Shown: positions 1 to 8,220 of the stretch, one piece after another
Position numbering within the stretch: the first letter of the stretch is position 1
Layout of the letters: every line of letters starts with the position of its first letter
Source of the DNA: Vibrio penaeicida
GTDB taxonomy: Bacteria; Pseudomonadota; Gammaproteobacteria; Enterobacterales; Vibrionaceae
Direction of reading: 5' to 3'
NCBI RefSeq assembly: GCF_030689305.1
Contig: NZ_JAUYVM010000002.1
Coordinates: forward strand, 1 to 64,000
Length of the DNA stretch: 64,000 nucleotides
Translations under genes and position numbers: made by a program
The notes under the pieces: model-generated
Databases searched by the model: none
Told to the model about the DNA's origin: nothing
Seen by the model: the letters and a program-made list of their open reading frames with translations, nothing else

Positions 1-583
1 CAGAGTTTGACTCAGACTCAGTCGTTGCTTGCTCAGTAGTCGTTTCAGAGTCGGTTGATTCTGACGTGGTCGCTGCGTTGGTCGACTCGGTAGATTCGGT
101 TGTCGCTTGTTCAGTGTTATCTGTGGTTGTGGGTTCCTGATCGGTGTTGGTACTGTCAGTTGAGTAATCGACGTCTGGTTCGTCTACTTCACTAGTGGAG
201 TCAGATTCGCTTTCGTTAGAGGTGCTGGAGTGAGTGTCAGAATCACTGTCCGTATTGGTGTTGTCAGTTGAATGATCGACGTCTGGCTCGTCTACTTCAT
301 TGGTGGACTCAGATTCACTTTCGTTAGAAGTGCTCGAATTATCAGAGATGAAAGTCTTTTGATTCTTTATGGTGTTTTTATCATTGCTGTTGGACGTTTC
401 GCCACCTTCAATAACGGTCGTTGTATTTACCTCCGGCAGAACAGTTACAGTTTCTTTTGGTTGTGTTGAGTTAGTACTTTGATCCAATGTAATAGCGTTT
501 TTTGCAGGAACGGTATTCGTCTCAGAGTCTGCATTACAACCGACTAGGATGATCATTGTTAAGGGTATGAATAGTTTAAACAT
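1..583 (-). CDS. Ser/Thr/Asp/Glu-rich lipoprotein, N-terminal part (runs off window)
   Basis: The minus-strand frame starts at ATG 583 and stays open to base 1, giving 194 codons. The first residues, MFKLFIPLTMIILVGCNADS, form a lipoprotein signal peptide with lipobox LVGC (Cys16), so the product should be membrane-anchored, probably in the outer membrane. The rest is low-complexity sequence dominated by Ser, Thr, Asp, Glu and Asn, with a 36-residue unit repeated about 1.9 times around EVDEPDVD. Such acidic, disordered stretches often act as stalks that hold a C-terminal domain off the surface, but that domain lies outside the window. I do not recognise the family. The AT-rich 584-1217 interval should contain its promoter. 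Confidence 0.75.
   Translation of the reverse strand, partial: MFKLFIPLTMIILVGCNADSETNTVPAKNAITLDQSTNSTQPKETVTVLPEVNTTTVIEGGETSNSNDKNTIKNQKTFISDNSSTSNESESESTNEVDEPDVDHSTDNTNTDSDSDTHSSTSNESESDSTSEVDEPDVDYSTDSTNTDQEPTTTDNTEQATTESTESTNAATTSESTDSETTTEQATTESESNS
140..338. repeat. Imperfect 108 bp tandem repeat inside the lipoprotein gene
   Basis: Bases 140-230 and 248-338 are near copies offset by 108 bp (36 codons). Both encode a D-Y/H-STD...EVDEPDVD unit followed by a SNESES block. Because the period is a multiple of three, gain or loss of a unit would change stalk length without breaking the frame. Confidence 0.7.
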
Positions 584-1217
584 GCCTATAAAAATTCCTC
601 GTAAATCTATTTTTGACTGTTATATGAGTAATGGAAATTAATTATTCACGTTAATTGAATAAGAAGTCAGTCAATTAGGAGTTACATAATCTACAGGTGA
701 AAAATAAGTAAAATATAAACGAGTGTTTGAAGTTTTAATAACTAATTTCGAATCGATGATTTATTCTCCTCTCCGGAATGTGTGTAAAAAAGTGTGCTAA
801 ATTGTAATTATTGTAAATATGCTAACATTTTAATTATAAATGTGTCAAAAAGGCGCTTAGAAAACATACTATTTAGTATTTAAATAAAACCTTATAAAAT
901 AAGTGGTTAGGTGTTTTGAGGATTGCCGTGTTTTAATGGTACAGTTATTTATTTCTTTTAAAAACAATCACATATAATTTTTATGAACTTATTTTTCATT
1001 GTGTATGAAGTGGGCTTTTGAGAGTGATTATGTGACTGTGGTGATTGTGAAGTTATTTTTCTTTTATATTGAAATTATGTTTTAAATATGGTTTTAATAT
1101 TTAAATTCTTAACTATAAGAGCTTTTTTTGGTTGTTTTTGAGCTTAAAAAGAAGGGTTTTGGTAGGGTGTTAACAATATAAATTTACAGATCAGTGCTTT
1201 ATATATTTTCATGAAGC
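584..1217. other. AT-rich intergenic region without a gene
   Basis: About 630 bp of strongly AT-rich sequence lies between the lipoprotein start and the terminator of the pentapeptide gene. I find no convincing reading frame on either strand. It probably holds the lipoprotein promoter, but I cannot place one with confidence. Confidence 0.5.
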
Positions 1218-1254
1218 TAAAAAAAACCAGTTCTGAGGAGGTTAGAACTGGTTA
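1218..1254 (-). terminator. Rho-independent terminator of the exaA-like/pentapeptide operon
   Basis: The inverted repeat AACCAGTTCT (1225-1234) / AGAACTGGTT (1244-1253) is followed on the minus strand by a run of T (A-tract 1219-1226 on the plus strand). It lies just beyond the stop of the pentapeptide-repeat gene. Confidence 0.85.
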
Positions 1255-1260
1255 TATGTA

Positions 1261-1899
1261 TTACCAATTATGAGGGCAATGAGTACAATCCTGCATATTC
1301 GCATCTTGAAAAATGGCATAGTGCTTTCGGGAACCTGTCATATCGACATCCTTTAAGTTAGCACCATAAAACTTCGCTTCTTGAAGGTTCGAATTCCTCA
1401 TGTTGGACTTAAAAAAGTCCGTTTTTGTCGCCCATACCATTTCTAAATTTGCGGCTTCCAATATGGCTCCATGAAAAGTCGCTTTGGAAACACGGGCAAA
1501 TTCAAGGTTTGCCCCTGTAAGATCGGCACCATTGAAAGAAGCGACTTGAGCAAACATCGCCCAGCCTTTTATCGCTTTCATTTTGGCCTTATCAAACTTA
1601 GCAACCCTTGCATTGGCGTGACGAAGGTCGGTTCTAAACAGCTTTGCTTGAGTAAAATCTGCTTTCTTTAAATTAGCATTTTTTAAAATGGAATGGCTTA
1701 GGTTTGCACCTCTAAAATTAGAACGCTGAAAATCAGCACCAGTGAGTTCCAAATTGGATAAATCTTGACCGCTAAAGTCCATCTCCGTGCATTGAGTATA
1801 AGGCTTCATTTCACAACCATTGATTGTAGGGAATGGGAGCTCTTCGGCAATTGAAAATGGTGCACTTAACAGAACAAGCGAATATAAGGAAATACGCAT
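1261..1899 (-). CDS. Exported pentapeptide-repeat protein
   Basis: This is a 212-residue protein starting at ATG 1899, which has a GTAGAGG ribosome site upstream. A longer frame reaching 1941 lacks one and would bury the signal peptide. Residues 1-19 (MRISLYSLVLLSAPFSIAEE) are a Sec signal peptide. Residues about 40-205 are A(D/N)Lxx/F-type pentapeptides (for example ADFQRSNFRGANLSHS, ADLTGANLEFA), expected to fold as a right-handed quadrilateral beta-helix. Cysteines near both ends (NGCEMKPYTQC and QDCTHC) could cap the helix with disulfides. Such proteins are usually binding scaffolds rather than enzymes. It lies 43 bp downstream of the PQQ alcohol dehydrogenase on the same strand, so a periplasmic partnership is plausible but not shown. 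Confidence 0.85.
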   Translation of the reverse strand: MRISLYSLVLLSAPFSIAEELPFPTINGCEMKPYTQCTEMDFSGQDLSNLELTGADFQRSNFRGANLSHSILKNANLKKADFTQAKLFRTDLRHANARVAKFDKAKMKAIKGWAMFAQVASFNGADLTGANLEFARVSKATFHGAILEAANLEMVWATKTDFFKSNMRNSNLQEAKFYGANLKDVDMTGSRKHYAIFQDANMQDCTHCPHNW

Positions 1900-1942
1900 G
1901 TTAGCCTCTACTTTTGATTGGCTTCTTAGTGTCGGGTACATA

Positions 1943-3715
1943 TCAGTTAGCCCAATCCGGTATTTCGAAAACCCAAAAGCTTCCTCCTTGAGGTACTGGT
2001 TTGGTCAACTCGGCCATATCACCTCCCCACAAGGGAACGGCACCCCCATAGCCAGACGCGACACCGATATATTGCTTACCGTTTAGTGTCCAAGTTACAG
2101 GGCAAGAGATGATGCCGGAGCCCGTTTGGAACTTCCAAAGCTCCTGGCCTGTTTTAGCGTTAAAGGCTTTTAGGTAGCCATCACCAGTGCCAGTAAATAT
2201 CAAATTTCCTTTGGTCGCTAACACGCCCGCCCAAAGTGGCAGCGGTTCTTTATGCTCCCATTTGATTCCTCCGGTGATGGGATCCATCGCCCGTAATATA
2301 CCAACATGGTCTTCGTACATTCTCTTGATCCGAAATCCTTGCCCTAGATAAGCAGCGCCTTTTTTATAGGTGACATGCTCAGTCCAATAGTCTTCTTTCC
2401 AGTGATTACCTGGAACATAAAACCATCCAGTATCTTGACTGTATGCCATAGGATTCCAGTTCTTACCACCCAGAAACGGAGGGGAGACTTCGATAGCCTT
2501 ACCTTGTCTTTCTCCTTGTGCAGGTTTTGGTGGGCGTTGCCCCTCTACTTCCGCAGGTCGTCCTGTGTTATCGATATGGGTGGCCCATGTGATGTTGTCT
2601 ACAAAGGGAAAGGCTCGAATAAAATCGCCATCTTCACGGTTTATAACGTAGAAAAAGCCATTTCTGTCTGCATGAGCTGTTGCTTTGACCGTTTTTCCAT
2701 CTTCTTGGTATTCAAATAAAATCAATTCGTTATTACCAGAAAAGTCCCATGCGTCGTTCGGAGTATGTTGATAAAACCATTTCACTTCGCCAGTTGTAGG
2801 GTCGACACCTACTTGACCGGACGTGTATAGGTTATCGTAATCTCGAGGATTACCGCCTTCTGATGTGCGTTTCCACGTATTCCAAGGTGCAGGGTTGCCT
2901 GCTCCAATTATAATGGTGTTTGTATCTACGTCATAGCTGGCACTTTGCCAAGGTGCGCCGCCTCCGTGATGCCATGCTTCAACGAGATTGCCGTCTTTAT
3001 CCCGAGGCCAAGAGGGGGCATTTGGATCACCTGTTGGTGTGCTTTCCTTACCGTTTAGTCTGCCCATATGACCTTCGACAAAAGGTCGCATCCAGATCTC
3101 TTTTCCGGTATTCGGATCACGCGCATAAAGTTTCCCAACAACGCCAAATTCGTCACCTGACGAGCCATGAATAAGAAGAACTTGACCTGTTTTACTGTCT
3201 TTGACAATCGCTGGCGCACCCGTCATCGTGTAGCCTGCTTTGTAGTCTTCAAACCGGACTTTCCAGACCACTTTACCGCTCTTTCGATTTAGCGCGACCA
3301 TGCCCGCATCTAACGTACCGAAAAAGACGTTGTCTCCAAAAATAGCAGCGCCTCGATTGACTACGTCACAGCAAGGTCGTATTCCTTCGGGAAGCCGATG
3401 TGCGTAGCTCCAAAGCTTTTTGCCCGTTTTAGCATCCAACGCAAATATCCGCGAATAAGAAGCAGTGACGTAAATGATCCCATCGTACACTAACGCCTGT
3501 GTTTCTTGTCCTCGTTGCTTTTCATCACCAAAAGAAAAAGACCAGGCCGGAGTGAGTTTACTCACGTTTCCTATGTGAATGTCAGTTAAAGGGCTGTACC
3601 GCTGCGCTTTGGGTCCCATACCATACATCAGCACGTTTTCAGGTGTGACGGCGTCATTCGCTATGTCTTGCCAAGTGACACCTACCGCTGTCATGGGCTG
3701 TGTTAAAAAAAACAA
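1943..3715 (-). CDS. exaA: PQQ-dependent alcohol dehydrogenase, ExaA-like (calcium type)
   Basis: A quinoprotein alcohol dehydrogenase of about 590 residues that oxidises primary alcohols to aldehydes in the periplasm and passes electrons to a c-type cytochrome. It closely resembles Pseudomonas ExaA/PedE along its length. Family marks include the adjacent cysteine pair C115-C116 (RPCCDVVNRG), GAGNPAPWN (residues 271-279), beta-propeller blades ending in LDAKTGKKLW or FNAKTGQELW, and the catalytic region WDFSGNNE with Asp324. The residue two after that aspartate is Ser326, whereas lanthanide-dependent enzymes have Asp there, so a Ca-PQQ enzyme is expected. The start is uncertain. TTG 3715 gives MFFLTQPMTA before the mature-like VGVTWQD, a signal peptide without a basic n-region; the frame upstream closes at 3756-3758 without an ATG. 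No PQQ synthesis genes or cytochrome c550 gene are adjacent. Confidence 0.9.
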   Translation of the reverse strand: MFFLTQPMTAVGVTWQDIANDAVTPENVLMYGMGPKAQRYSPLTDIHIGNVSKLTPAWSFSFGDEKQRGQETQALVYDGIIYVTASYSRIFALDAKTGKKLWSYAHRLPEGIRPCCDVVNRGAAIFGDNVFFGTLDAGMVALNRKSGKVVWKVRFEDYKAGYTMTGAPAIVKDSKTGQVLLIHGSSGDEFGVVGKLYARDPNTGKEIWMRPFVEGHMGRLNGKESTPTGDPNAPSWPRDKDGNLVEAWHHGGGAPWQSASYDVDTNTIIIGAGNPAPWNTWKRTSEGGNPRDYDNLYTSGQVGVDPTTGEVKWFYQHTPNDAWDFSGNNELILFEYQEDGKTVKATAHADRNGFFYVINREDGDFIRAFPFVDNITWATHIDNTGRPAEVEGQRPPKPAQGERQGKAIEVSPPFLGGKNWNPMAYSQDTGWFYVPGNHWKEDYWTEHVTYKKGAAYLGQGFRIKRMYEDHVGILRAMDPITGGIKWEHKEPLPLWAGVLATKGNLIFTGTGDGYLKAFNAKTGQELWKFQTGSGIISCPVTWTLNGKQYIGVASGYGGAVPLWGGDMAELTKPVPQGGSFWVFEIPDWAN

Positions 3716-4156
3716 AATAATAAATTGTATCTCAGAGAGCGTATCTTGGCTCTGGCATCAATGAGCCAACCGTATAACGTTCCCATTAGCTTTTTCAGTT
3801 GCATAATAAACCTCGTGTTTATCGCCAATTGTGGTATCTATCGAAGGGAGAGTTTGCTTCCTAAGCGTTGATACATATAGGGGGCAAGTTGAATATTGTG
3901 CGCCTACCACAACCCGCACGAAATCCGACGGAAGAAGTGCTTTTCTCATCCCTTAGTCTTAGTAACCAAGTCGGGTTTGAGCTATTTTGGTCAGAAATGT
4001 GGATTTGTTCACAATGATTATTATTAGCATTGGAGGTGTATATGCAGCACGAAATGTCTGTGCTAGCATAAAATTTCCATAGTTTTAGTGTGGACAAAGG
4101 CTGCTGTCAGTAATTGGTTAATGTCCCCCTAAACGAACAGTTTTCTGGGTGACAAT
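3716..4156. other. Divergent intergenic region between exaA-like gene and DUF1611 gene
   Basis: This 440 bp region separates divergent genes and must hold both promoters. Short frames here (3758-3949 and 3861-4097, minus strand) have no ribosome site or recognisable product. The heptamer TAGGGGG (3878-3884) recurs inverted as CCCCCTA (4125-4131). A regulatory role for this pair is only a guess. Confidence 0.4.
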
Positions 4157-5329
4157 ATGTGTAACTTAGACAAGGATGTTGTTGGTTGTGGTAATGAAAA
4201 AGGCAACGGGGATGACTGCCTCATTAGATCCGACTTTTCCGTCTTTATAGAGCCGGAAGATGGGCGAATTCAGACGGCGATCATATATTGCGAAGGTCAT
4301 TTTGGGGATGATATTTGCCATCTCGCCAACGGGCTTATTGTTGCGAGTGCGCATTTTGAAGTGCTTGCTGTTATTGATAGCACAAAGGCGGGGCAAGACA
4401 GTGGTGTGGTTCTATTTGGTGTAGCAAACGGCATTCCAATATGCCGTGATTTAGCGACTGCACTCTTATACTCGGACAATATCCCAGATTTTCTTGTATT
4501 CGGTTGGTATGTCTCTGGCAAGGTTATCAGTGAACAGGAAAGGCGGGTTATATTAACTGCTATTGAATATGGTATTCATATCATTCATGGCGGATACGAT
4601 ACTCTCAATCAAGATCCGGTCATTACCACGGCATGTAAAAAATACGATGTTCAAATCAGAGACTGGAGTTTTTTGCATTCAGGTGAACCTTTTCATCGAT
4701 TTACTAATAAAATAAAAGAGGTCTCCGCCCCACGTATTGTCATCATGGGAGATGATTCGGCAATCAGTCGCCTTTCAACCGCTAATACGTTAGCAAAAGT
4801 ACTGACTGAGTATGGCTTGAACGTTACTAAAATTGCAACGAGTCAAGTTGGGTTAACGCATGGCACTCTCTATGGTGCTGCGCTTGAATTTGTTCCCCCT
4901 AAGTTTTACGCAGGAGAACTCGAGAGCGTCATCTTAAAAGCTAACGTTGCTGAGTGTCCGGATCTCTTTGTTGTCGAAGGGCACGGAATGTTTCGGTCTC
5001 CGTCTTTTTACACTAGTGCAGCCATAATCTGCGGTGCTAACCCTAGTGCCATTATCTTAAATCACACCCCTAAAAAGATGCCTAAATTTGGTCTTAGCCC
5101 GGTTCCTGACTTAGGGTTGTATGATGAAATTCAATTGATCGAAATGTATTCAAAATCTCATGTCATTCTAGTGACGCTGAACACACAAAGTCTTTCGACA
5201 AAACAGCGGCAATCCGCCATGAGCGATTTAGCGATTAATAGTGGTCGACCAGTATCCGATTTGTTTGCGCAATCAGACAAACTTCTCCTTGAATGTGTTC
5301 TCACGACATTTCCGTACCTGAGGCGATGA
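4157..5329 (+). CDS. DUF1611 (DgcN-type) family protein with degenerate P-loop
   Basis: A 390-residue protein with the two-part layout of the DUF1611 family: an N-terminal Rossmann-like domain (about 40-185) and a C-terminal P-loop NTPase-like domain (about 190-385). The family includes DgcN, which takes part in D-glutamate catabolism. The usual family Walker A, roughly GTDxxxGKMT, is here GDDSAISRLS (198-207): the conserved Gly-Lys is Ser-Arg. The later EGHGMFRSPSF segment (about residues 275-285) corresponds to the family EGQGSLxHP motif, and NHTPKK follows. Nucleotide binding may therefore be weak or lost. The partner epimerase/dehydratase gene commonly found beside DgcN is absent; the next gene is a small membrane protein coupled to it. 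Confidence 0.7.
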   Translation: MCNLDKDVVGCGNEKGNGDDCLIRSDFSVFIEPEDGRIQTAIIYCEGHFGDDICHLANGLIVASAHFEVLAVIDSTKAGQDSGVVLFGVANGIPICRDLATALLYSDNIPDFLVFGWYVSGKVISEQERRVILTAIEYGIHIIHGGYDTLNQDPVITTACKKYDVQIRDWSFLHSGEPFHRFTNKIKEVSAPRIVIMGDDSAISRLSTANTLAKVLTEYGLNVTKIATSQVGLTHGTLYGAALEFVPPKFYAGELESVILKANVAECPDLFVVEGHGMFRSPSFYTSAAIICGANPSAIILNHTPKKMPKFGLSPVPDLGLYDEIQLIEMYSKSHVILVTLNTQSLSTKQRQSAMSDLAINSGRPVSDLFAQSDKLLLECVLTTFPYLRR

Positions 5330-5331
5330 AA

Positions 5332-5877
5332 ATGAGTGACAAAACAAATGGGTTACAAAATCGGAAGCAAAAGAAGGGGATACCGATATTACGTCGATAT
5401 CGTGGTAACAGCCTTCCTTTGCTGTATAAAGTTATTCTTATCTATGGAGTAACACTATTGGTCTTAGTTTCTTTAGGGAGGTACTTTGTAGCAGAGCGAG
5501 GGCAGGACACTCAAGATTCGTTACCCATACAAGATTCGTTACCCATATTAGATTTGAAAGTTTCGTTAGCTGGAAAAATGGCGACCAATCGTGCTCGACT
5601 TCAGTTGATGAGAAGCAAATTGATAGAAGCCGAGTGGCGCGCGCATAATCGGCGATATCAGATTTTGTTAGACCAGATAGAGGAGAGAATTGATTACTAC
5701 GACATGAGCATTGATGACGTCATAAATATAAACGTCCTAGAATCCTATTCACCAGAGGATATGAAGGCGCTGCGTGCTGCGTTAAATGAATCACTTCGAT
5801 CCGAAATGGAATATGAAGATATTCTTGATGAATACCAATTACTGGTGTTAAAACTCATGTTAAATGTCCATAGGTAA
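5332..5877 (+). CDS. Small single-pass membrane protein, coiled-coil, unknown
   Basis: I do not recognise this 181-residue protein. ATG 5332 is preferred because a GAGG sits 8 bases upstream. ATG 5326, which overlaps the previous stop as ATGA, is possible but too close to the GAGG. After a basic N-terminus (NRKQKKGIPILRRYRG) there is one membrane segment (LLYKVILIYGVTLLVLVSL), then a charged, largely helical C-terminal region with heptad-like spacing that would lie in the periplasm. An exact 18 bp duplication (5512-5547) encodes two copies of QDSLPI just after the membrane segment. The tight coupling to the DUF1611 gene suggests joint function, but no role can be assigned. Confidence 0.7.
   Translation: MSDKTNGLQNRKQKKGIPILRRYRGNSLPLLYKVILIYGVTLLVLVSLGRYFVAERGQDTQDSLPIQDSLPILDLKVSLAGKMATNRARLQLMRSKLIEAEWRAHNRRYQILLDQIEERIDYYDMSIDDVININVLESYSPEDMKALRAALNESLRSEMEYEDILDEYQLLVLKLMLNVHR
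5512..5547. repeat. Exact 18 bp tandem duplication
   Basis: CAAGATTCGTTACCCATA occurs at 5512-5529 and again at 5530-5547, in frame inside the membrane-protein gene, duplicating six residues. Confidence 0.85.
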
Positions 5878-6032
5878 AAGAACGAAATACACATTTTGAA
5901 TTAGCTGTGCTGTTAGATTTTTGTATCAATTTTAGCTGGCTCATCCCACTCCTCCCACCTCTCCTGACAGGTTTTGTCGGGGTTGTATGACACCATTAAC
6001 CTTCCGTTCTCCTACAGAAAAGGAAGGCTCAT

Positions 6033-6425
6033 ATGATTCAGGGAAGCTGTTGCTGTGGAACCGTTAAATTTGTACTTCACTCGAAGCCGAAGTTTCTTGG
6101 TATTTGCCATTGCAGCCGATGCCGAAAATTAGGTGCATCGGAGTTCTTTATGGTTGAAAAAGCGAGTTTTGAATGGGTATCTGGCAGGGATGAAGTGGTT
6201 GAGTATGCCCCTGAGCCTCCTTTCATTTTTAAGCGATGTTTTTGTAAAAAGTGTGGTTCGAGCCTTGGCGAGGTTTTGTCGGATGAGTCGGAATTCCCTG
6301 TTGTAGCAAATGTCTTGGATTCCGATCCTAATCTTAAGGTTCTGTTCCATGAGCATGCCGCCACCAGACCGTCATGGCAGCTCATTCATAGTGGCGCAAA
6401 AGTGTTTGAAGCCGATCCTCATTAA
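6033..6425 (+). CDS. GFA/CENP-V family zinc-binding protein
   Basis: This 130-residue protein has the zinc-binding pattern of the Gfa (glutathione-dependent formaldehyde-activating enzyme-like) / CENP-V fold: GSCCCGTV near residues 4-11, CHCSRCRK near 27-34 and CFCKKCGS near 70-77, the typical seven to eight structural and catalytic cysteines. Length matches the family. The start at ATG 6033 follows AAGGAAGG. It is probably a cytoplasmic enzyme or thiol-adduct binding protein; most members have no proven substrate, so formaldehyde activation should not be assumed. It stands alone, followed by its own terminator. Confidence 0.88.
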   Translation: MIQGSCCCGTVKFVLHSKPKFLGICHCSRCRKLGASEFFMVEKASFEWVSGRDEVVEYAPEPPFIFKRCFCKKCGSSLGEVLSDESEFPVVANVLDSDPNLKVLFHEHAATRPSWQLIHSGAKVFEADPH

Positions 6426-6459
6426 AACATCAATCTCAACAAACTCGCTTTTACCTCTT

Positions 6460-6494
6460 AAAGCCCAAACCGAAATGTTTGGGCTTTTATTTTT
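6460..6494 (+). terminator. Rho-independent terminator after the GFA-family gene
   Basis: The perfect inverted repeat AAAGCCCAAAC (6460-6470) / GTTTGGGCTTT (6477-6487), with a six-base loop, is followed by TATTTTT. Confidence 0.9.
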
Positions 6495-6805
6495 CCTTAG
6501 AACTAAGAGCCACAAAACATCGAGAGGTAACTGCGAATTGAAAAGCTTTGCCACTGTGATTTGAAAGATCTTGAGCTGATTAGAAAGGAAATTTGTGTCC
6601 GGATGAATAGTGATATTTCACTTAGTAGTGAAATATTCTGATACATATTTGAAAAGCGGTTTTTGATAGTAAGGTTGTGATCGATTTTTAGTGTGATGAA
6701 CTGGTCGGATTTGATTTTTAAATTGTGACAATGAAGCAGCATTAAAGAATTAGAGAGTGCGTGATTTATCCATTTTTATTACATATGTGCCTAATTGTAT
6801 AAAAG
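6495..6805. other. AT-rich upstream region of the secreted protein gene
   Basis: About 310 bp with no supportable gene. It contains a short inverted repeat, AGTGATATTTCACT...AGTGAAATATT, near 6608-6640 that might be an operator for the downstream gene; this is weakly supported. Confidence 0.35.
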
Positions 6806-8158
6806 ATGGAAATAATTATGATAAATGCAGTTCTCATGTCAGCATTGGCAACTTCATTCTTACCTATCGGACAGGTTGAAGATATCGCTCAGGCAGCACC
6901 AGTTCCTCAGCAGCTTAATGCCAGTGCTTTTGCGACTGGTTCAACAGAAGCAGCCTATAAACCTGTTTGTCAGACAATTCAACTCGATGCTTCCTACAAT
7001 GCCACATTGAATACTGGTAGCGGCGTTTGTGTTCACTTTTCAGTTGCTGAGCCTACCAAGATCACCAGTATTATGAACCAGCTGGATGATGTGACGGATG
7101 CTTCGTTAAAGCTTTATCACCATATTAATGGTCAGTTTAAACAAGTTGGAACGGAATCTGTTGTGGCAGGAAAGGGGAGCGAAGTTCTACACAGCTTGAA
7201 CCAAGCTGGCGAGTACTATTGGCAAATTACTGTTGCTAAAGCAACCAACGATGCCATTTTGTTCGGATCCATCACGACGAAGCATTTTGATGAACACGAA
7301 ATCAACGACACGTTCGAAACCTCTACACCATTTTCTGAGGGATGGCACAGCGTAACAGCTAACATGGATACAGGAATTGATGCCGACTACTACTTGTATG
7401 AAGCAACCAGTACCGATGGTATTAAGCTATTCCTTGATGACCAATTGGCACCAAATAGCTGGAAACTCGAAGTATTGCGCGTGAATTCTCCAACGTGGGT
7501 GGAATACCAAGGTGGGGTAGAACACTTGATTTTAGGGCTAGCAAATCAAGAGCGTATGTTAGTGCGCGTTACAGCCAATGCATCTGCTGCGGCAACAACC
7601 GAATCGTATGCCTTATCTGTGGGTGCACCTGAGGTGGTTTCTCCTAGCTACAAATACGCACCAGGTACTTTCTCGGGCAGTGTTAGCCTGCAAGGCCGCG
7701 TGAACAAAACAACATACTTCAATGCCGCAACGCCATACGATACGTTGAAGTCGTTTGTTATCATGCCACGTTCCGATATAAGCTCGGCGCTTAACTGCCG
7801 CATTCGACTGTATGATGCGACCAATAAACAAATTGGTGTTTACGGATGCGAACGCTCTCAGCAAGTGAACTTTGAAGAAACCAATGACTTTAAGAAGCCG
7901 ATTCGTGCTCGTTTAGAAATGTACCATGCGGATTTCGCGAATCGCGGTACGGTTTACTACAACATCGGTCTGAACGCTTCATTTAATTACATTGCGGATT
8001 TAGACGGCGATGGCATGTCTCAAGCCTTTGAAAATCAACATGGCTTGAATGATCTTTCGGCACTTGATGCAGCTTTGGATACAGACAGCGACGGTGCGAC
8101 TAACCTGCAAGAATATCAAGCAGGAACAGATCCAACCAATGCGACAAGCAAGCCTTAG
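6806..8158 (+). CDS. Secreted protein with C-terminal Asp-rich calcium-binding repeats
   Basis: A 450-residue protein starting MEIIMINAVLMSALATSF; the true start may be the second Met at 6818. The N-terminus has a hydrophobic segment and an AQA-type cleavage region near residue 30. The middle is beta-rich, with segments like the pre-peptidase C-terminal type (HEINDTFETSTPF...DIDADYYLY-like). The last 60 residues carry two Asp loops, DLDGDGMSQAFE and DTDSDGATNLQEY followed by GTDPTN. These match thrombospondin type 3 / EF-like Ca-binding repeats common in secreted Vibrio proteins. Two cysteine pairs could form disulfides. No catalytic domain is recognisable, so an extracellular binding or matrix role is more likely than an enzyme. 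It is convergent with the pel operon, which may or may not be meaningful. Confidence 0.7.
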   Translation: MEIIMINAVLMSALATSFLPIGQVEDIAQAAPVPQQLNASAFATGSTEAAYKPVCQTIQLDASYNATLNTGSGVCVHFSVAEPTKITSIMNQLDDVTDASLKLYHHINGQFKQVGTESVVAGKGSEVLHSLNQAGEYYWQITVAKATNDAILFGSITTKHFDEHEINDTFETSTPFSEGWHSVTANMDTGIDADYYLYEATSTDGIKLFLDDQLAPNSWKLEVLRVNSPTWVEYQGGVEHLILGLANQERMLVRVTANASAAATTESYALSVGAPEVVSPSYKYAPGTFSGSVSLQGRVNKTTYFNAATPYDTLKSFVIMPRSDISSALNCRIRLYDATNKQIGVYGCERSQQVNFEETNDFKKPIRARLEMYHADFANRGTVYYNIGLNASFNYIADLDGDGMSQAFENQHGLNDLSALDAALDTDSDGATNLQEYQAGTDPTNATSKP

Positions 8159-8191
8159 TTTTACGTTCTAAGTCTGAAACTACGATGATGT

Positions 8192-8219
8192 GAAGCCCTA
8201 CCTTAGCGTAGGGCTTTTT
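8192..8219 (+). terminator. Rho-independent terminator after the secreted protein gene
   Basis: The stem AAGCCCTAC / GTAGGGCTT is followed by TTTT and ends two bases before the pelG stop. On the minus strand no T-run follows the hairpin, so it serves mainly the plus-strand gene. Confidence 0.85.
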
Positions 8220-8220
8220 G

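Noticed and set aside
272..469. 65-codon plus-strand frame
   Set aside because: It is antisense to the lipoprotein frame, which has a clear signal peptide and lipobox.
1943..3715. Lanthanide-dependent alcohol dehydrogenase (XoxF/PedH type)
   Set aside because: The residue two after the catalytic Asp324 is Ser (WDFS), not the Asp required for lanthanide enzymes.
3758..4097. Short minus-strand frames between the exaA-like and DUF1611 genes
   Set aside because: They have no ribosome sites, no recognisable product, and overlap each other in different frames.
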